DNA from: Bacteroidales bacterium
GTDB taxonomy: Bacteria; Bacteroidota; Bacteroidia; Bacteroidales; Muribaculaceae
Reading direction: 5' to 3'
Assembly: GCA_900770215.1 (NCBI GenBank)
Contig: CAAGJW010000064.1
Coordinates: 1-20,694 of the forward strand
Length of the DNA stretch: 20,694 nucleotides
The position numbers were made by a program, and so were the translations under genes. This document shows, piece after piece, positions 15,219-20,694 of this stretch (its first letter is position 1; every line of letters begins with the position of its first letter). The notes under the pieces were generated by a model, which saw only the letters and a program-made list of their open reading frames with translations, was not told the origin of the DNA and ran no database searches.

Positions 15219-15290
15219 GGCCCATTCGTATATCGGTTAGTACGCAAGATTTTCATTCTTGAAAGAGCAGTTCGACTCTGCTATGGGCTA
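15219..15290 (+). tRNA. tRNA-Glu, anticodon TTC (second, identical copy)
   Basis: Identical over all 72 nt to the copy at 14704-14775, with an intact cloverleaf and anticodon TTC. No independent promoter was found between it and rpsT. It is therefore probably read through from the rpsT unit and released by tRNA processing. A strong terminator follows 7 bp later. Confidence 0.95.
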
Positions 15291-15297
15291 CCACAGG

Positions 15298-15329
15298 AGC
15301 GTTAAGTTGCACAAAACTTAGCGCTTTTT
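15298..15329 (+). terminator. Intrinsic terminator after the second tRNA-Glu
   Basis: An 11-bp stem (15298-15308 with 15315-15325, one G-U pair, 6-nt loop) ends in a run of five T (15325-15329). It probably ends the whole tRNA-rpsT-tRNA unit. Confidence 0.88.
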
Positions 15330-15538
15330 GTCGTTGCCTGCAGTGAAGTTGCCCCCTGGCCGCAAGGCACAGCGCAGGCAGCTGTAAAATCAATGGGAAC
15401 AGGCGTGAGTTTTTGCGCTCCCTGGCGAGAGCCTGGGCGGCGGTGTGCAATGCACTATGGCTGGCGGCATCGCAATCGTTTGCAGAATTTTGCATCAATT
15501 AATGGTCAGGGGGCAACCGCTCATAGGCAATTAAGGCG

Positions 15539-15546
15539 TATATTTG
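15539..15546 (+). promoter_or_regulatory. -7 box of the glgB promoter
   Basis: TATATTTG fits TAnnTTTG exactly, 43 bp before the ATG. No convincing -33 element was seen. The remaining stretch 15330-15538 shows no gene or clear structure. Confidence 0.55.
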
Positions 15547-15589
15547 CAATAGAAAAGAAGACAATCCACAACCAAACCAATATGCACTC

Positions 15590-17692
15590 ATGACAAAGAC
15601 TCTCCCTATCATCAACGACGACCCGTGGCTCGAGCCCTATGCGCCCGCCATCGAGGGTCGTCACGAGGACGCTGCCCGCAAGATCCAAGAGCTCACGGGC
15701 GGCAGCGGCAATCTCGACGACTTTGCCAACGCCTACAACTACTACGGCCTGCACCGCGACCAGCAGGGCTGGATCTTCCGCGAGTGGGCACCCCATGCCA
15801 CAAGCATCTACCTGGTGGGCACGTTCAGCGACTGGAAAGAGTGCGAACCCTACCGCATGCAGCGTGTGGCCGATGGCAACTGGGAAATAAAGCTGCCGGA
15901 AAGGGCCATGAAGCACGGCGACCTCTTCAAGCTCCACGTGCACTGGGACGGAGGCTGGGGCGAACGCATACCGGCCTATGCCACCCGCGTGGTGCAGGAC
16001 GAGACGACCAAGATATTTTCGGCACAGGTGTGGTGCCCCAAGAAGCCCTACCAGTTCAAGGTGAAGAAGTTTGTGCCCAACACGGCCCCGCTGCTCATCT
16101 ACGAGTGCCACATAGGCATGGCCGAGGACAAGGAGGGCGTGGGCACCTACGAGGAGTTTCGCGTCAACGTGCTGCCGCGTGTGATCAAGGACGGGTACAA
16201 CGCCATCCAGATCATGGCCATCCAGGAGCATCCCTACTACGGCTCCTTCGGCTACCACGTGTCGAGCTTCTATGCCGCCTCGAGCCGTTTCGGCACCCCC
16301 GACGAGCTCAAGCACCTCATCGACGACGCCCATGCCGCCGGCATTGCCGTGATCATGGACATCGTGCACTCGCACGCCGTGAAAAACGAGGTGGAGGGGC
16401 TGGGGCGCTTCGACGGCAGCTATGACCTCTATTTCTATGGCGACGGCCGCCGCGAGCACCCGGCATGGGACTCGCTGTGCTTCGACTACGGCAAGAATGC
16501 CGTGCTCAACTTCCTGCTCAGCAACTGCAAGTACTGGATCAAGGAGTACAAGTTCGACGGTTTCCGCTTCGACGGCGTGACCTCGATGCTCTACTACAAC
16601 CACGGGCTGGGGCAGGCCTTCGGCAGCTATGCCGACTACTACAACGGCGGCGAGGACACCAATGCCATCACCTATCTCACCCTGGCCAACGTGCTCATAC
16701 ACGACATCAACCCCCACGCCATCACCATAGCCGAGGAGATGAGCGGCATGCCAGGCCTGGCACGCCCCTACAGCGACGGCGGCATGGGCTTTGACTACCG
16801 CATGGCCATGGGCATCCCCGACTACTGGATCAAGACCATCAAGGAGAAGCGCGACGAGGACTGGAAGCCCACCTCGATATTCTGGGAGCTCACCAACCGC
16901 CGTGCCGACGAGAAGACCGTGAGCTATGCCGAGAGCCACGACCAGGCACTGGTGGGCGACAAGACCATCATCTTCCGCCTCATCGACAAGGAGATGTACT
17001 GGCACATGATGGTGGGCGACAACAACAGCGTGGTCGACCGCGGCATAGCGCTGCACAAGATGATACGCATGGCCACAGCCTCGCTCATCAACGGGGCCTA
17101 CCTCAACTTCATGGGCAACGAGTGGGGCCACCCCGAGTGGATCGACTTCCCCCGCGAGGGCAACGGCTGGAGCTACAAGTATGCCCGCCGCCAGTGGTCG
17201 CTGGTCGACCGCAAGGACCTGAAATATCAGTACCTGAACAACTGGGACAACGACATGATACACCTGCTCTCGAGCGTGCACAACTTCCAGGCCACGCCCA
17301 TACGCAAGCTGTGGGACAAGGACGACGACCAGGTGCTGGCCTACATGCGCGGCAACCTGGTGTTTGTGTTCAACTTCAGCCCCACGCGATCCTACACCGG
17401 CTATGGCATTCTGGCCCCTGCGGGCAAGTATGCCGGCGTGCTCGACAGCGACAGCCCCCGCTATGGCGGCTACGGCAACATCGACGAGAGCGTGAGCCAT
17501 CTCACGCAGCCCGACCCGCTCTATGCCGACGCCCACCTGGGCTGGCTCAAGCTCTACCTGCCGGCCCGCAGCATGCAGGTGCTGCGCCTCGTGCCGGCAC
17601 AGCCAGAGAAAGCCACCACGACACGCCAAAGCGCGACGGCCCGCAAGCCAGCGGCCAAGAAGGCAGCCGCAGCCAGGAAAAAGAAGAAATAA
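15590..17692 (+). CDS. glgB: 1,4-alpha-glucan branching enzyme, eukaryote-like GH13_8 type
   Basis: A 700-residue cytoplasmic enzyme that introduces alpha-1,6 branches into glycogen. Residues about 60-150 form the CBM48 domain (FREWAPHATSIYLVGTFSDW). The GH13 barrel carries DIVHSH (region I), FRFDGVTSM with nucleophile Asp328, IAEEMSG with acid/base Glu382, and YAESHDQ with Asp451. These match the eukaryotic/archaeplastid-like branch rather than E. coli GlgB, and the normal Bacteroidetes enzyme is of this type. A beta-sandwich C-domain is followed by an unusual Ala/Lys/Arg tail (about 669-700, RKPAAKKAAAARKKKK). ATG 15590 was chosen because it sits just before the family-like start and follows the promoter and an A-rich leader. 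No other glycogen genes are adjacent. Confidence 0.96.
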   Translation: MTKTLPIINDDPWLEPYAPAIEGRHEDAARKIQELTGGSGNLDDFANAYNYYGLHRDQQGWIFREWAPHATSIYLVGTFSDWKECEPYRMQRVADGNWEIKLPERAMKHGDLFKLHVHWDGGWGERIPAYATRVVQDETTKIFSAQVWCPKKPYQFKVKKFVPNTAPLLIYECHIGMAEDKEGVGTYEEFRVNVLPRVIKDGYNAIQIMAIQEHPYYGSFGYHVSSFYAASSRFGTPDELKHLIDDAHAAGIAVIMDIVHSHAVKNEVEGLGRFDGSYDLYFYGDGRREHPAWDSLCFDYGKNAVLNFLLSNCKYWIKEYKFDGFRFDGVTSMLYYNHGLGQAFGSYADYYNGGEDTNAITYLTLANVLIHDINPHAITIAEEMSGMPGLARPYSDGGMGFDYRMAMGIPDYWIKTIKEKRDEDWKPTSIFWELTNRRADEKTVSYAESHDQALVGDKTIIFRLIDKEMYWHMMVGDNNSVVDRGIALHKMIRMATASLINGAYLNFMGNEWGHPEWIDFPREGNGWSYKYARRQWSLVDRKDLKYQYLNNWDNDMIHLLSSVHNFQATPIRKLWDKDDDQVLAYMRGNLVFVFNFSPTRSYTGYGILAPAGKYAGVLDSDSPRYGGYGNIDESVSHLTQPDPLYADAHLGWLKLYLPARSMQVLRLVPAQPEKATTTRQSATARKPAAKKAAAARKKKK

Positions 17693-17751
17693 AGCCGCTG
17701 CTCCCCTCCCCCGCCCCAGTGGCGAGCCGGGCAGGAGCAGCCCCATGTGCA

Positions 17752-17794
17752 ACGGGGGCACGTTTCTCATGCCAAAAGAGAAACGTGCCCCCGT
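17752..17794. terminator. 17-bp perfect inverted repeat between convergent genes
   Basis: 17752-17768 pairs perfectly with 17778-17794 around a 9-nt loop. It lies 59 bp after glgB and 26 bp after the convergent alcohol dehydrogenase gene. Neither strand has a T-run immediately after the stem. It may act as a bidirectional terminator or RNA 3'-end stabiliser. Confidence 0.6.
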
Positions 17795-17820
17795 CGTGAT
17801 GTGTAAAAAGAGCCCTGAGG

Positions 17821-18990
17821 CTACTTGTAGCTCTGCTGGTAGATGTCGATGATCTCCTCTCGGGTGAGGAAGCGCGGGTCGAAGTCGAAGAGACTGCCCA
17901 TGGCCTCGGTGGCATTGGTGGCAAAGCGGTCGAAGTCGGCCGGCGTGATGCCCCAGTCGCTCAGCTTCACATTGTCGACGCCGCACTCGCGCTGCATGAT
18001 GTCGAGCGCGTCGAGGAAGTCGCTGGGCCGTGCGCTCTTCTGCATGGTCATCTTCTCGGCCATCTTCATGTAGCGCTTCATGGCATCGTTTTTAAATGCC
18101 TTGTAGTAGGCCTTGCTTATCGCGATCAAGCCGGCGCCGTGAGGCAGCTTGGGATAGAAGGCGCTCATGGCGTGCTCCAGGCTGTGCTCGCTCGTGCAGC
18201 AGCTCGTGGCCTCGACCATGCCGGCCAGCGTGCTGGCCCAAGCCACCTTGCTGCGGGCGCGCAGGTCGCGGCCGTCGGCCACAGCCACAGGCAGGTACTT
18301 GTAGAGCAGGCGCACGGCCTCGAGGGCATAGAGGTCGCTTATGGGTGTGTGCTGCGTGCGGTTGATGTAGCCCTCGGCGGCGTGGAAGAAGGCGTCAAAG
18401 CCCTGATAGGCAGTGAGCTTGGGAGGCAGTGTGAGCATGAGCTCGGGGTCGACTATCGAGAGTGTGGGGAACGTTTGCTCAAAGCCGAACCCTATTTTTT
18501 CGTTTACCTCGGTGTTGGTGATCACGCCCCAGGGATCGACCTCGGTGCCCGTGCCGGCCGTGGTGGGGATGGCCACGATGGGCAGGGCGCGGGTCACCGG
18601 CTTGCCCTTGCCATGGCCGCCCTGCACATAGTCCCACAGGTCGCCGCCCATGGCCACAACCACGGCAATCGCCTTGGCCGTGTCGATCGAGCTGCCGCCG
18701 CCCAGCCCAACAACAAAGTCGCACTTCGAGTCGCGGCATAACTGGGCGCCTTCCTCGACATGCGACTTGATGGGATTGGGTAATATCTTGTCGAACACTT
18801 CACTTTCCACTCCTGCCTGGGCAAGCTGCTTCTGCACAAGGTCGAGGTAGCCGTATTTCTTCATCGACGTCCCCGACGAGATAACAATGAGTGCCTTCTT
18901 GCCTGGCAGCGGCTGCTGCGACAGGTTTTTCAGCTCCCCAGCACCGAACACCAGCCGGGTGGGGATGTAAAGTCCGAATTTCTGCATCAT
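17821..18990 (-). CDS. Iron-containing (group III) alcohol dehydrogenase
   Basis: A 389-residue NAD(P)H-dependent alcohol dehydrogenase of the Fe-ADH family (FucO/YqhD/butanol dehydrogenase type). The N-terminal Rossmann-like domain has the dinucleotide-binding GLGGGSSIDTAK (95-106) and the segment PTTAGTGTE (142-150). Metal ligands by comparison with FucO are Asp199 and His203 (GFDAFFHAAEG), His269 (SEHSLEH) and His284 (PHGAG). The substrate cannot be told from sequence; lactaldehyde, butyraldehyde and other short-chain aldehydes are all handled by relatives. It probably re-oxidises NADH during fermentation. The gene is monocistronic, convergent with glgB and divergent from the FKBP gene. 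A hairpin lies in its leader. The double-Met start makes either Met possible. Confidence 0.94.
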   Translation of the reverse strand: MMQKFGLYIPTRLVFGAGELKNLSQQPLPGKKALIVISSGTSMKKYGYLDLVQKQLAQAGVESEVFDKILPNPIKSHVEEGAQLCRDSKCDFVVGLGGGSSIDTAKAIAVVVAMGGDLWDYVQGGHGKGKPVTRALPIVAIPTTAGTGTEVDPWGVITNTEVNEKIGFGFEQTFPTLSIVDPELMLTLPPKLTAYQGFDAFFHAAEGYINRTQHTPISDLYALEAVRLLYKYLPVAVADGRDLRARSKVAWASTLAGMVEATSCCTSEHSLEHAMSAFYPKLPHGAGLIAISKAYYKAFKNDAMKRYMKMAEKMTMQKSARPSDFLDALDIMQRECGVDNVKLSDWGITPADFDRFATNATEAMGSLFDFDPRFLTREEIIDIYQQSYK

Positions 18991-19011
18991 AGTGTTTCTT
19001 GTATTTTTTGA

Positions 19012-19040
19012 GGCTTCCTCATGGGGTGCATGAGGAGGCC
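19012..19040 (-). promoter_or_regulatory. Hairpin in the leader of the alcohol dehydrogenase gene
   Basis: 19012-19023 and 19029-19040 form an inverted repeat around a 5-nt loop: eight perfect inner pairs (TCCTCATG/CATGAGGA), one C/A mismatch on the minus strand (a wobble on the plus strand), then three GC pairs. It lies between the likely start site and the ATG. As DNA it could be an operator, as RNA a leader stem. Confidence 0.45.
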
Positions 19041-19071
19041 GGTTCCTGTTAAATAAATTATCTACTTGGGG

Positions 19072-19079
19072 TAAAGTTA
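19072..19079 (-). promoter_or_regulatory. -7 box of the alcohol dehydrogenase gene
   Basis: On the minus strand TAACTTTA matches TAnnTTTG at 7 of 8 positions, giving a leader of about 75 nt that includes the hairpin at 19012-19040. Confidence 0.4.
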
Positions 19080-19162
19080 CTGAATCGAAACGACAAAAGC
19101 AAGCAAAAGACCAAAATTAAATTTTATTGACGTTTTTAGGAGCATATTGAAATATTTATCAC

Positions 19163-19170
19163 TACCTTTG
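19163..19170 (+). promoter_or_regulatory. -7 box of the SlyD-like gene
   Basis: TACCTTTG is an exact TAnnTTTG match 96 bp before the ATG at 19267. The region between is A-rich leader. A -33 element is not clear. Confidence 0.5.
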
Positions 19171-19266
19171 CCGCGCAGTGTGCACCAGCAGCTTGAGAGC
19201 CGACGTCGCAATGCTGCATCACAATACACAATTATAATAAAAACAATAAAAAGACAAAAAAAACAG

Positions 19267-19827
19267 ATGGAAACAATAAAGTTTGGAAAATATGTGTCGC
19301 TGGCCTATGAGATTTTTGTGGTCGACGGCAGCGAGGAGACCTCGGTGTTCAAGTTCAGCAAGTCGAAGCCCGACAGCTTTGTCTTCGGCATGGACCAGAC
19401 GATGATCGATGCCTTCATGCAGCACATCGAGGGCAAGGCACAGGGCGACACGTTCGACTTCACACTCAAGCCCGAGGAGGCCTTTGGCGACAAGAAGCAA
19501 GAGCTGGTGATGACGTTCGACAAGAAGATGTTTGAGCACGACGGCGAGTTTGACAGCGACAACGTGTATGAGGGCGCTGCGGTGCCCATGCGCACCGAGC
19601 AGGGCATGATCGTGACCGGCCGCGTGACGGCCATCACCGCCACCGAGGTGACCATGGACTTCAACCACCCGCTGGCGGGCGAAACGATACACTATGTGGG
19701 CCAGGTGCTGCTCGTGCGCGACGCCAGCGCCGACGAGCTCAACCCCAAGCACGGCGGCTGCGAGGGGTGCGGCGGCAGTTGCGGCCACGAGGGCGGTTGC
19801 GAGGGTTGCAGCGGCAGCTGCGACTGA
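19267..19827 (+). CDS. slyD: SlyD-like FKBP-type peptidyl-prolyl isomerase with Cys-rich tail
   Basis: A 186-residue cytoplasmic prolyl isomerase and chaperone. The split FKBP domain (about 1-72 and 126-155) contains KYVSLAYEIFVVDG and FVFGMDQTMIDAF. The inserted chaperone flap (IF domain) lies between (about 73-125), and the SlyD signature DFNHPLAG is at 131-138. The tail (163-186) is not His-rich as in E. coli SlyD. It has two copies of GCEGCxGSC (164-172 and 177-185) with Cys165, 168, 172, 178, 181 and 185 and a His between them, suggesting metal binding. The start at 19267 begins directly with the FKBP domain; the longer open frame from 19147 adds an implausible segment that includes the promoter. 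Confidence 0.92.
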   Translation: METIKFGKYVSLAYEIFVVDGSEETSVFKFSKSKPDSFVFGMDQTMIDAFMQHIEGKAQGDTFDFTLKPEEAFGDKKQELVMTFDKKMFEHDGEFDSDNVYEGAAVPMRTEQGMIVTGRVTAITATEVTMDFNHPLAGETIHYVGQVLLVRDASADELNPKHGGCEGCGGSCGHEGGCEGCSGSCD

Positions 19828-20146
19828 CCCGTGCAACTGCAGCATCCCCACCCAGGCAAGCCCCGGTAGGTGGCGGCACCACGCAGAGGCAGAGAGCTGC
19901 TATCGCGGTGCCACATCTTTGCGGGGCTTAATCATCATTGTGCCCACGGCGTCATGCTCCAGTGCATATAGAGCTTCTTATGCCGGTTTTTAGGCGATTT
20001 CGCGGGGGAGAGTACACGATGAAGATGTCAGGAGTCAATTTTGGACGTCCCATCACATTTTTCCTAAAGCAGCGGGCGACAGCAAGTGAGGCAACAGCGT
20101 CATGTGCCGGGCACTTGAGGCAGCAGGGGCCATTTGGCCCGCTGCC
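19828..20146. other. 319-bp gap without a convincing gene; nested inverted repeats at 19858-19929
   Basis: AAGCCCCG (19858-19865) pairs perfectly with 19922-19929. Inside it GTGG-CACC (19870-19873 plus 19877-19880, 3-nt bulge) pairs with GGTGCCAC (19907-19914), and a small GCAG/CTGC hairpin lies at the centre. No T-run follows, so this is not a typical terminator, although it lies 31 bp after the FKBP stop. The rest (19930-20110) is less GC-biased than the genes and shows no family I recognise. Confidence 0.45.
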
Positions 20147-20148
20147 TC
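20117..20148 (-). terminator. Inverted repeat at the 3' end of the tail-anchored protein gene
   Basis: GAGGCAGC (20117-20124) pairs with GCTGCCTC (20141-20148), plus an inner GGGCC/GGCCC after a 2-nt bulge. The right arm overlaps the stop codon of the minus-strand gene. No T-run follows, so terminator function is uncertain. Confidence 0.4.
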
Positions 20149-20455
20149 ACTGCTTGAAGATGATGGCCACGGCTATCACGGCCACCAGCAAGACGGCCGC
20201 CACCAGCCACAGCATGAAGGTGCCGTGGTCGACACGCTCCTCCTCGCCGTTGCCGTGCTGCGCGGCCCCGGCGTGCCCGTCGCGCGGCTCGGGCAGCGAG
20301 GTGCGTTGCATTGTGCTCTGCTGCTCGGCAGCTTGCTCCTGGTTGCGGCACGACTGCTCGGCACCGGGGTTGAGCACGCGCTCAAAGGCGGTCTGGCCCG
20401 GGCCCAGCACTTGCAGGAAGTCGTCGTTGCGGCGACGGCGCTTGTATTCTCTCAT
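20147..20455 (-). CDS. Small tail-anchored membrane protein of unknown function
   Basis: A 102-residue protein of no family I recognise. The N-terminus is very basic (REYKRRRRN). A short ordered-looking segment DDFLQVLGPGQTAFERVLNPG follows, then a polar Gln/Glu/Gly/His-rich linker (about 33-78). A single hydrophobic helix (about 80-100, FMLWLVAAVLLVAVIAVAII) ends in Phe-Lys-Gln at the C-terminus. With no signal peptide and the helix at the extreme end, it should be anchored by its tail with the body in the cytoplasm. One Cys (Cys36) is present. The start at MREYK is supported by a -7-like box just upstream. It faces away from the leader at the window's right edge. Confidence 0.7.
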   Translation of the reverse strand: MREYKRRRRNDDFLQVLGPGQTAFERVLNPGAEQSCRNQEQAAEQQSTMQRTSLPEPRDGHAGAAQHGNGEEERVDHGTFMLWLVAAVLLVAVIAVAIIFKQ

Positions 20456-20462
20456 TGTGTTG

Positions 20463-20471
20463 CAAAGTTTA
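20463..20471 (-). promoter_or_regulatory. Candidate -7 region of the tail-anchored protein gene
   Basis: On the minus strand TAAACTTTG (20471-20463) resembles TAnnTTTG with one extra base. It ends 7 bp before the ATG, implying a very short leader if used. Confidence 0.35.
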
Positions 20472-20576
20472 CGGTTTTCTATATGGAAAACGGGTAAAAA
20501 CGGGCTATATTTGCTAAAGAAAGTTAAAAATAGAGAAAATTGTGCCGAAAAATTATGTTATAAAACATATTTGTCT

Positions 20577-20584
20577 TACTTTTG
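20577..20584 (+). promoter_or_regulatory. -7 box of a plus-strand gene lying beyond the window
   Basis: TACTTTTG is an exact TAnnTTTG match in an AT-rich tract. A second exact match, TATATTTG, lies at 20506-20513. The following 110 bases contain no start-and-frame that looks coding. Confidence 0.5.
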
Positions 20585-20589
20585 CATCG

Positions 20590-20694
20590 GTTTTTCATGG
20601 TATTAGTTTTTAAGGTTACGAGATACCTGGCGTCGTGATGACGGTTCTTATTTCGTTTTTGTTTAAGGTTTATGTTAATGGTATTAGAAGGTTA
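20590..20694 (+). promoter_or_regulatory. Long leader of an unseen downstream gene, truncated by the window edge
   Basis: After the -7 box at 20577-20584 the sequence contains two copies of a composite motif: GGTATTAG then AAGGTTA (20599-20606 with 20612-20618, and 20680-20687 with 20688-20694). An intermediate AAGGTTTA is near 20665-20672. Between them is a CGTC-gtgat-GACG hairpin (20631-20643). Codon use does not look coding. The repeats suggest a cis-acting RNA leader, but the gene it would control is not visible. Confidence 0.4.

Noticed and set aside
15212..15219. TAGGTTTG as a promoter for the second tRNA-Glu
   Set aside because: It fits TAnnTTTG, but its last base is the first base of the tRNA, so the start site would fall inside the tRNA.
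15521..17986. 821-aa minus-strand open frame opposite glgB
   Set aside because: It lies antisense to a gene with full catalytic motifs; Val/His/Ala/Leu-rich composition is typical of the shadow of GC-rich coding sequence, with no domain seen.
19938..20606. 222-aa plus-strand open frame near the right end
   Set aside because: Its body is the antisense of the tail-anchored protein and its end runs through AT-rich promoter sequence; no domain or helix pattern.

Overview
The window looks like a core chromosomal segment of a fairly GC-rich member of the Bacteroidales. A Muribaculaceae-like genome is my inference; no rRNA or species marker is present. The evidence is the fused FeoA-FeoB, fused SecDF, eukaryote-type glycogen branching enzyme, zinc-finger-less RecO, Big_5-type lipoproteins, A-rich leaders without Shine-Dalgarno sequences, tRNAs without encoded CCA, and TAnnTTTG-type -7 boxes before most genes.

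Layout, left to right. At 1-118 is the truncated end of an IS66-like element carrying the start of tnpB (minus strand). At 254-2823 is a ferrous iron uptake unit: the FeoA-FeoB fusion followed by a small Cys-rich membrane protein. At 2995-4955 is a three-gene operon: lemA, a soluble TPM-domain protein and an exported Gly-tailed TPM-domain protein, closed by a strong hairpin terminator. At 5219-8173 is secDF, and at 8439-9791 an NhaD-type Na+/H+ antiporter; each has its own promoter and terminator. tRNA-Arg(CCT) lies at 9991-10062.

On the minus strand follow a large Ig-like lipoprotein (10150-12240), a D-2-hydroxyacid dehydrogenase (12396-13355), a 465-bp non-coding stretch that looks like a small-RNA gene with tandem terminators, and recO (13821-14546). 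On the plus strand come tRNA-Glu, rpsT (ribosomal protein S20) and a second, identical tRNA-Glu. Then come glgB (15590-17692), a convergent iron-type alcohol dehydrogenase (17821-18990, minus), a divergent SlyD-like FKBP isomerase with a Cys-rich tail (19267-19827), a 319-bp gap with nested inverted repeats, a small tail-anchored protein (20147-20455, minus), and at the right edge what appears to be the repeat-bearing leader of an unseen plus-strand gene.

Most protein-coding content is ordinary housekeeping: metal uptake, secretion, ion homeostasis, translation, DNA repair and glycogen synthesis. I see no defence island, phage, CRISPR array or secondary-metabolite cluster. The least explained signals are non-coding: the candidate small RNA near 13.57-13.69 kb with a possible attenuator before the dehydrogenase gene, the nested inverted repeats at 19.86-19.93 kb, and the truncated leader at the right edge.
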